Shown here in pieces: positions 8,897-16,399 of a stretch of DNA of 64,000 nt (within the stretch, counting starts at the first letter, position 1; the number at the start of each line of letters is the position of its first letter). Location of the stretch: NCBI GenBank assembly GCA_963811775.1, contig CAWESO010000012.1, positions 62,001 through 126,000 of the forward strand, read 5' to 3'. The notes below the pieces were generated by a model. It was not told the DNA's origin and did not search any database. It saw only the letters and a list, made by a program, of their open reading frames with translations. Source of the stretch: Chersky-840 sp963811775 (GTDB taxonomy: Bacteria > Actinomycetota > Acidimicrobiia > Acidimicrobiales > UBA8190). The translations under genes were made by a program, and so were the position numbers.

Positions 8897-9724
8897 CTAG
8901 AGGTCTCGCCTCGCCGACGCGGGATCGTCCCGGCGCGGGGCCCGGCCCGGCCCGGGCGGCCCGGCAAAGGCCTGCGCGATATCGAGCCACTGCGCGGCCG
9001 CGGCGCCGTCGACGGTCAACGCCGTGTCGGCCACGTTGCGGCGTTGCGTCACGACCAGGCAGAAGTCGAGAGCCGTCCCCTGTACCCGCCCTGCCGTCGA
9101 CCCGGCGTCCCACGTCCAGTGCTCCCCGGACGGCCCCGAGAGATCGACGGCCACGGCGTCGGCGGGGACCTCCAGTCCCCGGACCACGTACGAGTACGGT
9201 CGGGCCCGCACGCCGAGATGGGCGATGTGACGCAGGCGGGACGTGGGGGCGCGGGTGACGCCCAGCGCGTCGGCGACGTCCTGGCCGTGCGCCCAGGTCT
9301 CCATGAGCCGCGCCGACACGAACGAGAGCGCCCCCATGGGAGGGCCGAACCACGGGACCCGGTCACCGGGACCGAGCGTGCCCGCCGCCTGCACGCTGTC
9401 ATGCCGGGCGCGGCGCCACCACCGCAGCACCTCGGCCCCGGTCATGGCGCGTCCTCGCCGGAGATGCTCCTCCATCGGGTCGCCGGCGGCGGCGATTGCC
9501 GCCTCGGCCATGGGGACGAACGCGTCGGGTTCGACGATCGCCATGGTGGCGGCGTCGTCGAAGAACGCCAGATGGCTCACCTGGTCTCGCACCGCCCACC
9601 CCTCCGCCGGTGTGGCCAGGCCCCACGACGCCTCGTCGAGGGGGCCGACCATCGCGTCGAGATCGGCGTGCTCAGCCCGGAGGTCGTCGAGCAGCTCGGC
9701 CAGCGTGGTGGGGTCGGGCGCCAT
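8897..9724 (-). CDS. TIGR03084-type DinB/MDMPI-like metal-binding protein
   Basis: This 275-residue protein belongs to the mycothiol-dependent maleylpyruvate isomerase / DinB-like helical-bundle superfamily, specifically the TIGR03084 type common in actinobacteria. Marks are GWAVRDQVSHLAFFD with the first metal-ligand His, LMETWAHGQDVADALG with the second and third ligands, and DFCLVVTQRRNVADTAL in the C-terminal domain. Relatives use a thiol cofactor such as mycothiol, but the reaction of this branch is unknown. It is transcribed away from the MarR gene, with a 130-bp shared intergenic region that holds an inverted repeat, so MarR control is plausible. A TAGCCT box lies 8 nt before the ATG. 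Confidence 0.85.
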   Translation of the reverse strand: MAPDPTTLAELLDDLRAEHADLDAMVGPLDEASWGLATPAEGWAVRDQVSHLAFFDDAATMAIVEPDAFVPMAEAAIAAAGDPMEEHLRRGRAMTGAEVLRWWRRARHDSVQAAGTLGPGDRVPWFGPPMGALSFVSARLMETWAHGQDVADALGVTRAPTSRLRHIAHLGVRARPYSYVVRGLEVPADAVAVDLSGPSGEHWTWDAGSTAGRVQGTALDFCLVVTQRRNVADTALTVDGAAAAQWLDIAQAFAGPPGPGRAPRRDDPASARRDL

Positions 9725-9814
9725 GGCCCGACAGGCTACGGCCCGACCGGCCCCGGGGACGGGCCTTCAGGGCACGACCCCCGTCCGCCTCAGCCGGCCC
9801 GACGGTCGCCGTGA

Positions 9815-9848
9815 TTGCGAGCGCAAGCGCGTGTCCCTCCGGTACCCT
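9815..9848 (+). promoter_or_regulatory. candidate MarR operator and -10 box
   Basis: TTGCGAGCGCAA (9815-9826) is an inverted repeat, TTGCG-AG-CGCAA, of the TTG(N)CAA style bound by many MarR proteins. TACCCT (9843-9848) is a good -10 hexamer ending 6 nt before the MarR ATG at 9855, predicting a leaderless transcript. The repeat lies between the divergent TIGR03084 and MarR genes and could serve both. No convincing -35 was found at 17 bp. Confidence 0.45.
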
Positions 9849-9854
9849 GGGATT

Positions 9855-10337
9855 ATGTCCGCCAAGCAGCCGACACCCTGGCTCGATGACGTCGAGATGC
9901 GCGCCTGGCGCTCGCTGCTGCGGGCCCACGCCCGGCTCCTCGCCCGCCTCGACACCGAGCTGCAGGCCAGCCAGGGCATGTCGGTGACCGACTACGGCGT
10001 TCTCGTCCAGCTGTCGGAGGAGGAGGGCGGTCGCATGCGGATGAGCGAGCTCGCCGACCACCTCCTGCTGTCGCCGAGCGGCCTGACCCGACGGCTCGAC
10101 GGCCTCGTGGCGGCGGGGTTGGTCGAACGCCACCGGTGCCCGACCGACCGACGCGGCGCCTTCGCTGTGCTCACCCCGGCGGGCCGGGCCCGACTCGAGG
10201 TCGCGGCCCCGGACCATGTCGACCAGGTACGCCGCCATTTCGTCGACCGCCTGAGCCGTACCCAGCTCGAGGCTCTCGCCGACGCGCTCGACAAGGTGAC
10301 CGCCGACAAGGTGACGACCGACTCCTCCTGTCCCTAG
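9855..10337 (+). CDS. MarR family transcriptional regulator
   Basis: This 160-residue winged-helix repressor-type protein has the MarR layout: an N-terminal dimerisation helix (WRSLLRAHARLLARLDTEL), MRMSELADHLLLSPSGLTRRLDGLVAAGLVERH as helix-turn-helix plus wing approach (positions about 60-95), the DRRGAFAVLTPAGRA wing with the conserved DxR, and a C-terminal dimer helix. The frame is open far upstream, but the ATG at 9855 is the start because a TACCCT -10 box ends 6 nt before it. It probably controls itself and the divergent TIGR03084 gene through the TTGCG-AG-CGCAA repeat. The ligand is unknown. Confidence 0.92.
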   Translation: MSAKQPTPWLDDVEMRAWRSLLRAHARLLARLDTELQASQGMSVTDYGVLVQLSEEEGGRMRMSELADHLLLSPSGLTRRLDGLVAAGLVERHRCPTDRRGAFAVLTPAGRARLEVAAPDHVDQVRRHFVDRLSRTQLEALADALDKVTADKVTTDSSCP

Positions 10338-10388
10338 CCCGACCGCGGGTCGCGCCGGCGCGTCGGGCCGGGACCGACGGAACGGGCG

Positions 10389-11624
10389 TCAGGGGGAGAA
10401 GCGGCGCAGCACCCCGTCGCGCCGGGCGCCGATGATGTCCCGACGCTGGGCCGCAGAGACCTCCCGAGTGGTGTCAGGGAGATGCCGTCGGATCTCGCTG
10501 AAGGGCACCACCGTGCAGGTCGGGTCCGGGGCGTGATCAGCCACGACCCAGCGGAACAGCATGGGACCGCGCCCGTGGCCGCAGGTGTCGAGCCAATTGG
10601 CGACGCCCGGGTCGTGGTGGGCGACCACGGCCCGGAACCGCCCGTCGGCGTCGAGGTCGGCCTGGAACCCGTTGAGGCTCGTGTGGCGATAGCAGTAGTC
10701 CAATGACTCCCACCAGAAGTTGCCCAGGTGCACGCTCCAATACAGCGCGGTAGCGGGCTGCACGTCGATGATGAGCGCGTCGTCGGGCCCCAGGTCGAAG
10801 TGCCCCCAGCCGTTGAGGTTCTCGATGGCGCCGCCGGACTCGGGCTTGGCCGTCGCGGGCTGAAACCGGTTGCGATCTGACATCTGGCCCATCACTTCGA
10901 TGTCGATCCAGAACTTGGCGCTGGCGTTGAGCCACGAAGCGACCGACGACAGCTGTCGGGCCACCCGGTCGGGCGTCGCCGCGTTGGGGTTGTCGAGGCC
11001 GTCGGCGGTGTCGTCGGGACCCGGGACCCGCTCGATCTCGAGGGAAGCTGCCGTCTCGGTGCTCCAGTCGTAGAAGAACTGGCGGACGATGAGGAAGTCG
11101 GCATTCGGTGGCGTCGGCATCCAGTTGCCCATCCGCTTCTGCGGCCCGACCCAGACGACGAAGCTCCCGTCTGGCTCGAGCTCGAGCTGGTCGCCGCGCA
11201 TGTTGCCGTGATTGGCCATCCCCTCGTTGACCTGGAAGCTCAGGTAGTGCGCGGTGCCCAGGCGCCCGGTGATCCGGTAGTTCTGGCTGCCGTCGATGGA
11301 GGCGCTGCGATACGCGGCATCCGGACAGTCCAGCCCCCACTTGAAGACATCGGTGCGCGCCACCTGGCCGAACCGAGGATGCATGGGGCTGGAGTAGACC
11401 ATGGCCTGGTTGATGCCGGTCCACAGCAAGGCCATGAGGTGGCGGAATCCCGTGGCCCGATCGAGTGGAGACGACGGCGCGTCATCGCGCTGGATCTGGG
11501 TGCCGGCGGCCTTGAGTTGCTCACAGAAGTCCTGCCAGGCCGCCCCACTCGTGAGCGCAGCGTTGTCGAAGGTGTCGGTCAGCCGTGCCGTGTCGATGTT
11601 GCCGGTCCACCAGTCCAGCTCCAT
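10389..11624 (-). CDS. DUF1214 domain protein
   Basis: This 411-residue protein shows the DUF1214 C-terminal fold: WGHFDLGPDDALIIDVQP, then ALYWSVHLGNFWWESLDY and the closing HHDPGVANWLDTCGH. Many DUF1214 proteins are found next to steroid- or xenobiotic-degrading and sulfotransferase genes, but no reaction is established. No signal peptide is visible. It is the last gene of a minus-strand run SDR, sulfotransferase, DUF1214. GGAGGG precedes the ATG at 11624. The 60-bp gap to the sulfotransferase is filled by a 17-bp tandem repeat. Confidence 0.8.
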   Translation of the reverse strand: MELDWWTGNIDTARLTDTFDNAALTSGAAWQDFCEQLKAAGTQIQRDDAPSSPLDRATGFRHLMALLWTGINQAMVYSSPMHPRFGQVARTDVFKWGLDCPDAAYRSASIDGSQNYRITGRLGTAHYLSFQVNEGMANHGNMRGDQLELEPDGSFVVWVGPQKRMGNWMPTPPNADFLIVRQFFYDWSTETAASLEIERVPGPDDTADGLDNPNAATPDRVARQLSSVASWLNASAKFWIDIEVMGQMSDRNRFQPATAKPESGGAIENLNGWGHFDLGPDDALIIDVQPATALYWSVHLGNFWWESLDYCYRHTSLNGFQADLDADGRFRAVVAHHDPGVANWLDTCGHGRGPMLFRWVVADHAPDPTCTVVPFSEIRRHLPDTTREVSAAQRRDIIGARRDGVLRRFSP

Positions 11625-11637
11625 TGCACCTCCCTCC

Positions 11638-11703
11638 GTGATCGGTTGGCCTACGTGATCGGTTGGCCTACGTGATCGGTTCGCCTACGTGATCGGTTGC
11701 GCC
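11638..11703. repeat. 17-bp tandem repeat, 3 full and 1 partial copies
   Basis: GTGATCGGTTGGCCTAC is repeated at 11638-11654, 11655-11671 and, with one change, 11672-11688, with a partial copy at 11689-11703. On the minus strand each unit carries the sulfotransferase C-terminal codons and a TAG stop, so the repeats are duplications of that gene's 3' end lying before the DUF1214 start. Seventeen is not a multiple of three, so extra copies do not extend either protein. Confidence 0.9.
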
Positions 11704-12878
11704 GGATCGGGCGCACCCGTGTCGTGGCCCGCCGCGGTGACGAAACGGTCGTGGTAGAAGCTGAACTGCCGGCGCAGCGCGGGGAGGTCGAGGCCGAACT
11801 TCTCGGGCAGCTGCGGTGTGGCCTGTCGGTCGGCCTTGCTTGCTTCCCACCAGGCGAGCATGCGTTGACGGGTCTCCGCCGAGAGGTCGTCCCCCAGATC
11901 CCGGTAGAGCCGCTCGACCGCGGCGATCGGGTCTTTCTGCAGGTCGGTGAAGGACACGTCGAAGAAGCGATCGTCGTCGTTCTCGTCTCGAAACGCCATG
12001 AACCGTCGGAGCGCTTCGGCCCAGAGGTTGGCATTGTGCGCGCCCAGGAGTGTCTGATCGGATCGTTCTGTCAGCTCACCCGAGAGGGCGTGCGTCAGCG
12101 CGCAGACCGAGGGCAGGACCGTGGCCACGTCGCGATGGGTCATGACGAACCTGGCGGTGGGATAGACCGCGTCGAGGGCACGAATCGAGTGCATGTGGGC
12201 CGGCGTCTTGAGCCACCACCGGTTGGGCGGGCAATGCCATTGCAGCAACTTGAGGACGCGCCGATGGAATCGGTAGGCGGGCTCCATGTCGCAGCGGAGC
12301 AGCCAGCCGGTGTAGCTCGGGATGAAGGCCATGCCGTCGAACACCTGGGAGCGGAAGTCCATGGCCATCAACAGCAGGCACTCCTGGGGCCCGACCGCGC
12401 TGGTCGGGAGCATGCCCACGAAGTCGGGGAACATCTGGTTGACCATGTCGATCCCCGCCTGGGTTTCGGCGATACGGGGATCGGTGCCGGCCGTCGTGCG
12501 TTCGGGGGGCGGGCAGGGATGCCCCGCTTCCCAGGTGCGAAGCGAACGACGACTGTCGTCGCAGGCCAACAGGAAGCTCAGCGCCGTCGAGCCCGTGCGA
12601 GGCAGCCCGAGCCCGAAGAGGGGCGGCGCGATCTCCTGCTCGTCGATCTCGGGGTGCTGGCGGTAGCACCGCTCGATCTCTAACCGGTTGGCCAGGTACC
12701 CGACGATCTGGTCGGAGAGGACGTCGCGGCCCAGGTCGTTGAGCTGCGCCTCAGTGTTCAATGCGCCGATGAGAACGTCCAGTCCCTCCTGCCACGTCTC
12801 GGCGCCGAAGTCGTCGGACCCGACCTGTTGGCAGGCCGCGGCCACCAGGGGGCCGGCCTCCATCTCGCGTGCCGTCAT
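11685..12878 (-). CDS. sulfotransferase family protein (PAPS-dependent)
   Basis: This 397-residue protein of the bacterial Sulfotransfer_3 type would move a sulfonate from PAPS to a hydroxyl or amine. The 5'-phosphosulfate loop is FGLGLPRTGSTALSFLL (about residue 90), and the 3'-phosphate site follows as FVMTHRDVATVLPSVCAL (about residue 245). The C-terminal FDVSFTDLQKDP resembles the late strand of stf0/Sulfotransfer_3 enzymes. Length and spacing are normal. It follows the SDR gene after 6 bp and precedes the DUF1214 gene, a trio seen in actinobacterial lipid/steroid-type gene clusters. The acceptor is unknown. Its stop codon sits inside a 17-bp tandem repeat. Confidence 0.87.
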   Translation of the reverse strand: MTAREMEAGPLVAAACQQVGSDDFGAETWQEGLDVLIGALNTEAQLNDLGRDVLSDQIVGYLANRLEIERCYRQHPEIDEQEIAPPLFGLGLPRTGSTALSFLLACDDSRRSLRTWEAGHPCPPPERTTAGTDPRIAETQAGIDMVNQMFPDFVGMLPTSAVGPQECLLLMAMDFRSQVFDGMAFIPSYTGWLLRCDMEPAYRFHRRVLKLLQWHCPPNRWWLKTPAHMHSIRALDAVYPTARFVMTHRDVATVLPSVCALTHALSGELTERSDQTLLGAHNANLWAEALRRFMAFRDENDDDRFFDVSFTDLQKDPIAAVERLYRDLGDDLSAETRQRMLAWWEASKADRQATPQLPEKFGLDLPALRRQFSFYHDRFVTAAGHDTGAPDPAQPIT

Positions 12879-12884
12879 CGACGG

Positions 12885-13688
12885 TCAGACAAAGTCGGAA
12901 CCCCCGTCGACATTCACGTTGGCCCCGGTCACGTAACCGTTTCGCTGGGAGCCCAGATAGACCGTGATGCTCGCCACCTCTTCGGGTAACCCCGCCCGCC
13001 CGATGTCGGCTGGTTGGTGGAAGGTCATCTCGATGAACCGCATGACGTCGACCGGGTCGCTCGAGTCGAGTCCCTCGGCGCGCAGGAACGGGTCGAGGGC
13101 TTCGGTGAAGCTGGCGGTCACGATGGTCCCAGGGCTGAGGGTGTTCACCAGGATCCCGTCGGGCGCCAGGCTCTTGGAGAGGTTCTTCGAGAAGCTGGCC
13201 ACGGCGGCCTTCGCCGCGGTGTAGGCGACGAGCCGGGGATTCTGCCGTTGGATGGAATGGGCGGCGAAGTTGACGATCCGCGCCCACGGTGCGGCCCGAA
13301 GGTACGGGAGGGCGGCTCGGGTGCACCGCACGGCCGCCATGAGGCCCAGGTCGAGCGCGGTGGTCCAGTCCTTGTCGGTCATCTCCTCGAAGTAGCCGTC
13401 AGCAGGCCCGATGGTGTTGACCAGGCTGTTGATCGACCCCCACTTCTGGCCGATCAGGGCGATGGCCTCGTTGATGGCCTCGGGGTCCTTGAGGTTGACC
13501 GAAACCCCGAGGGGGTCGGGACTCCCTCGCCGGCGAAGCTCCTCGACCGTGTCGTCGAGGGTCTGTTGCCCGCGGGCCAAGATGGCGACCCGGGCCCCCT
13601 CGTCGGCGAAGGCGTGCGCCACAGCCCGTCCCATGCCCTTGCTGCCGCCGGTTACGACCGCGTGGGCGCCTGAAAGTCCGAGATCCAT
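12885..13688 (-). CDS. short-chain dehydrogenase/reductase
   Basis: This 267-residue classical SDR has VVTGGSKGMGRAVA as the cofactor loop, ILARG at the end of the second strand (Arg suggests NADPH), NTIG in place of the usual NNAG, catalytic Ser in VNFAAHSIQ and the YTAAK Tyr-Lys pair. The C-terminal GANVNVDGGSDF is the usual SDR ending. GAGGAGG precedes the ATG at ideal distance. It heads the SDR-sulfotransferase-DUF1214 operon and may make or remove the hydroxyl that the sulfotransferase uses; that link is inference. The divergent intergenic region holds a cyclase relic. Confidence 0.9.
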   Translation of the reverse strand: MDLGLSGAHAVVTGGSKGMGRAVAHAFADEGARVAILARGQQTLDDTVEELRRRGSPDPLGVSVNLKDPEAINEAIALIGQKWGSINSLVNTIGPADGYFEEMTDKDWTTALDLGLMAAVRCTRAALPYLRAAPWARIVNFAAHSIQRQNPRLVAYTAAKAAVASFSKNLSKSLAPDGILVNTLSPGTIVTASFTEALDPFLRAEGLDSSDPVDVMRFIEMTFHQPADIGRAGLPEEVASITVYLGSQRNGYVTGANVNVDGGSDFV

Positions 13689-13763
13689 GGTTCCTCCTCA
13701 GCTCTGTTTAGCGTCTGGCGCGACGGAGCGCATCATGGCTAGGAGAGGCAAACTGTCAACGCC

Positions 13764-13919
13764 ATGGAGCCTCCCGAGACGAAGTACTTTGGCCCCAACG
13801 CAATTCCCGAGATCGCCGAGTTCCTAACGGGGGAGCGACCGTCATTCGAGGTGGATGGCTTGGCTGTGCACATTAGGGGCGTCCCCGGAACCTGGGGACT
13901 GTTCGCCGTAGCCGGCTAG
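13764..13919 (+). pseudogene. relic of a class III adenylate/guanylate cyclase C-terminal region
   Basis: A 51-codon frame starts at an ATG without a good ribosome site. It reads AIPEIAEFLTGERPSFE, then GLAVHIRGVPGTWGLFAV. In full-length actinobacterial class III cyclases with an alpha/beta-hydrolase front, IAEFLTGERP sits just before the catalytic domain, GIAVHI sits inside it and LKGVPGxWxLFAV ends it. Here these pieces are fused in frame, as expected after internal deletion of the catalytic core. This is recognition from memory of the family and rests on short motifs, so it could be a small unrelated protein. Confidence 0.5.
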
Positions 13920-13942
13920 AGCGAACCCTCTATCTTGGTGTC

Positions 13943-14737
13943 GTGGACGATGACACCTGGGCCGCTTTGGCTGACCTCTTTGTCGATGAGGCCTATGCCT
14001 CGGTGAAGGGGTACGTGCGCACCTATGTGCTGCACCAGCACTTGCTCGAGCATCTTCCGGCGCCTCCAGCAGCTGTACTCGACGTCGGCGGCGGCGCTGG
14101 CCATCAATCGTTCCCGCTGGCCCAAGCCGGCTACGAGGTGACCCTGCTCGACCCATCGCCAGCCATGCTGGACAAAGCTCGGGAGCGCCTCGAGCGGCTG
14201 CCGGAGGAGGCCCAGCGGCGGGTGACGCTCGTGCAGGCCGACGGCGAGAACGCCGACGGGGCGGTGAACGGCCGACGCTTCGCCGCGGTGTTGTGCCATG
14301 GCGTGCTCGGGTACCTCGAGCAACCGGAGCCGGTGGTCAACCAGCTGTGCCGGTGCGCCACGACCGGAGGCGTCGTCTCGATCATGACGGCCAACGCCAA
14401 GGCCATGGCGGTGCAACCGGCGCTGGAACAGCGGTGGGACGACGCCTTGGCGGCGTTCGACGCCACCAGTGGGATCGGGGTGCTGGGCGTACCGGGGCGA
14501 GCCGACACGGTGGAGGAGCTCAGCGTACTCATGCAGAGCCAGCGGGTGGAGCCACTGCGCTGGTACGGGGTGTGGCTGTTCGTCGACTGGCTCGGGTTCA
14601 GTGGAGTCGAGTTGGACCCGAGCGATGCAACGCTGGTGGCGGCGACGGCCGCAGTCGAGCTCGAAGCGAGCCGACGAGACCCCTACCGCCAGCTCAGTCG
14701 CGTCTTCCATCTCGTGGGCCGCAAGGGTCCAAGCTAA
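13943..14737 (+). CDS. class I SAM-dependent methyltransferase (CmoM/SmtA-like)
   Basis: This 264-residue methyltransferase has motif I AVLDVGGGAGHQSFPLAQ, the acidic motif LLDPSPAMLDKA, VQADGENAD and AVLCHGVLGYLEQPE. The front (FVDEAYASVKGYVRTYVL) and overall size resemble CmoM/SmtA, which methylate carboxymethoxyuridine in tRNA, but the resemblance is general and a small-molecule substrate is equally possible. The GTG at 13943 has a TATCTT box ending 6 nt before it and no ribosome site, so the message is probably leaderless. It has no obvious operon partner. Confidence 0.85.
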   Translation: MDDDTWAALADLFVDEAYASVKGYVRTYVLHQHLLEHLPAPPAAVLDVGGGAGHQSFPLAQAGYEVTLLDPSPAMLDKARERLERLPEEAQRRVTLVQADGENADGAVNGRRFAAVLCHGVLGYLEQPEPVVNQLCRCATTGGVVSIMTANAKAMAVQPALEQRWDDALAAFDATSGIGVLGVPGRADTVEELSVLMQSQRVEPLRWYGVWLFVDWLGFSGVELDPSDATLVAATAAVELEASRRDPYRQLSRVFHLVGRKGPS

Positions 14738-14924
14738 AAGGCCTACGTTCTGGGCTGCGCTCCGGTAGCCGTGCTGTGAGACGCTGAGCTGGAGACGTCG
14801 GAACCGTTGCCCCGTCTGGCCATGCCACTACGGCTGGTCCGGGCTTCGGTCGACGACGGGAGGTTGACGTGGAGATACGGAAGGAAGTTCGCGACGAGAC
14901 GCTCGATCTCGCCGCGCGGCTCAA

Positions 14925-14954
14925 TTGAAAATGTAGCATGCACTGTGCTATATT
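14925..14954 (+). promoter_or_regulatory. toxin-antitoxin promoter with overlapping operator
   Basis: TTGAAA (14925-14930) and TATATT (14949-14954) are separated by 18 bp and form a strong sigma70-type promoter. The -10 ends 6 nt before the antitoxin ATG, so the transcript should be leaderless. The inverted repeat TAGCA (14934-14938) / TGCTA (14946-14950) lies in the spacer and touches the -10, the right place for autorepression by the antitoxin or its complex. The 220 bp before it hold no gene I can support. Confidence 0.7.
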
Positions 14955-14960
14955 TGTGAA

Positions 14961-15239
14961 ATGACCCGGATTGGAGTTCGAGAGCTTCGCCAACACGCGA
15001 GCCGATACTTGGAACGAGTAAAGGCGGGCGAGATTGTCGAGGTCACAGAACGGGGGAAGCTCGTCGCTCTTTTGGTTTCCCCCACTCCGGCGGTTGCGGT
15101 TCGAGACCAACTCATCGCTTCTGGTCGCCTTGAGCCGGCGAAGAGCGCGTTCCAACTTCCGGAGCGCCGACAGGTCGCTCCGGAGGAGACAACCGCTAGT
15201 GACGCCCTTAGCGACCTCCGCCGGGAACGACTTGCGTGA
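14961..15239 (+). CDS. type II antitoxin, Phd/YefM (VapB-like) family
   Basis: This 92-residue antitoxin has an N-terminal Phd/YefM DNA-binding fold: TRIGVRELRQHASRYLERVKAGE, then VEVTERGKLVALLVSP. The C-terminal half is charged and probably disordered until it wraps the toxin. It should neutralise the PIN-domain toxin encoded next and repress their joint promoter through the TAGCA/TGCTA repeat. The stop overlaps the toxin start (GTGA), so translation is coupled. Codon use in this pair is less GC-biased than in the neighbours, consistent with horizontal transfer. Confidence 0.92.
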   Translation: MTRIGVRELRQHASRYLERVKAGEIVEVTERGKLVALLVSPTPAVAVRDQLIASGRLEPAKSAFQLPERRQVAPEETTASDALSDLRRERLA

Positions 15240-15628
15240 TCTACTTCGACTCGTCAGCTTTGGTGAAACTAATCTTTGAAGAGACCGAAAGCGCGGCCCT
15301 CGCAGAGTGGGTGACCCTGAGGCCAGACGTCCCCAAAATCAGTAGCGACCTGTCCACCGTTGAACTTTTGCGTACCTGTAGACGCGTCGACGCGAGGGCT
15401 GTTGGGAATGCAAACGTGTTGCTCGGAGGCATTGACCTTCTTCCTGTGGGTCGTGCCATTGTCGAGCAGGCTGCGACGCTCGTTCCGACCGAGCTCCGAA
15501 GTCTCGATGCGATCCATTTGGCAAGTGCATTGTCGGTGAAGGCCGATCTGACCGCCCTGGTCGCATATGACAGCCGCCTCTGTTCAGCTGCAAAGGAATC
15601 AGGCATCGAGGTTGTCTCACCCGCCTGA
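15236..15628 (+). CDS. PIN-domain ribonuclease toxin (VapC-like)
   Basis: This 130-residue PIN domain has the acidic metal-binding residues in their normal places: Asp in IYFDSSALVKL (residue 5), Glu in STVELLR (about 44), Asp in LRSLDAIHLASA (about 92) and Asp in AYDSRLCSAA (about 111). VapC toxins are Mg-dependent endoribonucleases that cut tRNAs or rRNA. It starts at a GTG overlapping the antitoxin stop. The gene ends only 9 bp from the 3' end of a convergent tRNA gene, a common insertion site for mobile modules. Confidence 0.93.
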   Translation: MIYFDSSALVKLIFEETESAALAEWVTLRPDVPKISSDLSTVELLRTCRRVDARAVGNANVLLGGIDLLPVGRAIVEQAATLVPTELRSLDAIHLASALSVKADLTALVAYDSRLCSAAKESGIEVVSPA

Positions 15629-15637
15629 CCTATTTTG

Positions 15638-15711
15638 TGGGGGCGGAGGGACTCGAACCCTCACTGGGGACGTTTTAAGCGTCCTGCCTCTGCCGATTGG
15701 GCTACACCCCC
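15638..15711 (-). tRNA. tRNA-Leu(UAA)-like, short variable arm
   Basis: Read on the minus strand from 15711, the acceptor stem GGGGGTG pairs with CGCCCCC (one G-U), with discriminator A at 15638 and no encoded CCA. The anticodon arm GGACG-CTTAAAA-CGTCC gives anticodon TAA, which reads UUA (Leu). The T arm GAGGG-TTCGAGT-CCCTC is perfect. The D stem has only three Watson-Crick pairs (GCC/GGC). The variable region is just five bases (CCAGT). Bacterial tRNA-Leu normally has a long variable arm, so charging identity is uncertain. Open frames across this locus are tRNA-derived and not genes. Confidence 0.8.
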
Positions 15712-15775
15712 GGACAGACCCGCACCCGACGTCGCATCGGTGCCCGGTCCTGTTCCGCTGTCATGGTCGCAGGTG

Positions 15776-16399
15776 TCACGACTTGCGGCACGCCGCGAAG
15801 GTGTTCAGGCCGAGCTTGTGCCGGTAGCAGCGGATGCCGTGCGGCAGAAAGCCGGCCTGCACGAGCAGGGGCCATAAGTCGCGGGGATCGAAGTACCGCT
15901 TGTGGTCGTCCATCTCCTCGGCCGGGCTGAGGCCGAGGCGGAAGGCAGAGAGCTCCAGGAACCGCTTGCCCCGCCAGCTCGGGACGTTCACGACGCAGGT
16001 CCCACCCGGGGCGAGGATCCGGTGGAACTCGGCCAGGGCCACCTCAGGGTGCCACAGGTGCTCGATGACCGAGACGCACACGATGACGTCGAGGGAGTCG
16101 GTGGCGATGTCGTGCAGTGCTTCGGGGAGCGCCCCCTCGATGGCCTTCACCTTGGGGTCGGTCTTGAGATCGTCGGCCAGGGCCACATCGACGAGCGTGG
16201 CGGCGGACACGTCGCCGAGCACGCTGCGGGTGAACCGGGCCTGGAACCCACAGCCGAAGTCACCGATGGACCGGCCCGCGAAGGTGCCGACCTCCTTGCG
16301 CACCCGGTACCCCGACAGCCAGATCCCGAGCCGGTCGGCCGCTGTCAGAGAACCGCTCTGCCCGAACGCGGTCGACCGGATGGCGTCATCCGAGCTCAT
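15776..16399 (-). CDS. class I SAM-dependent methyltransferase
   Basis: This 207-residue protein has SIGDFGCGFQARFTRSV as the SAM loop, LVDVALADD as the second acidic strand and VIVCVSVIEHLWHPEVALAEFHRILAPGG as the typical Methyltransf_11/23 core with the EHL motif. It overlaps the upstream glycosyltransferase gene by 14 bp and is surely co-transcribed with it, so it probably modifies a glycan or glycolipid precursor. Its 3' end points toward the tRNA. Confidence 0.87.
   Translation of the reverse strand: MSSDDAIRSTAFGQSGSLTAADRLGIWLSGYRVRKEVGTFAGRSIGDFGCGFQARFTRSVLGDVSAATLVDVALADDLKTDPKVKAIEGALPEALHDIATDSLDVIVCVSVIEHLWHPEVALAEFHRILAPGGTCVVNVPSWRGKRFLELSAFRLGLSPAEEMDDHKRYFDPRDLWPLLVQAGFLPHGIRCYRHKLGLNTFAACRKS

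Noticed and set aside
11638..11703. Possible CRISPR-like repeat
   Set aside because: Units are directly adjacent with no spacers and no cas genes nearby; it is a simple tandem duplication of a gene end.
15567..15877. Short plus-strand frames reading GGGGTRTLTG and RRDSNPHWGRF
   Set aside because: These are the well-known spurious translations of a tRNA gene on the opposite strand.
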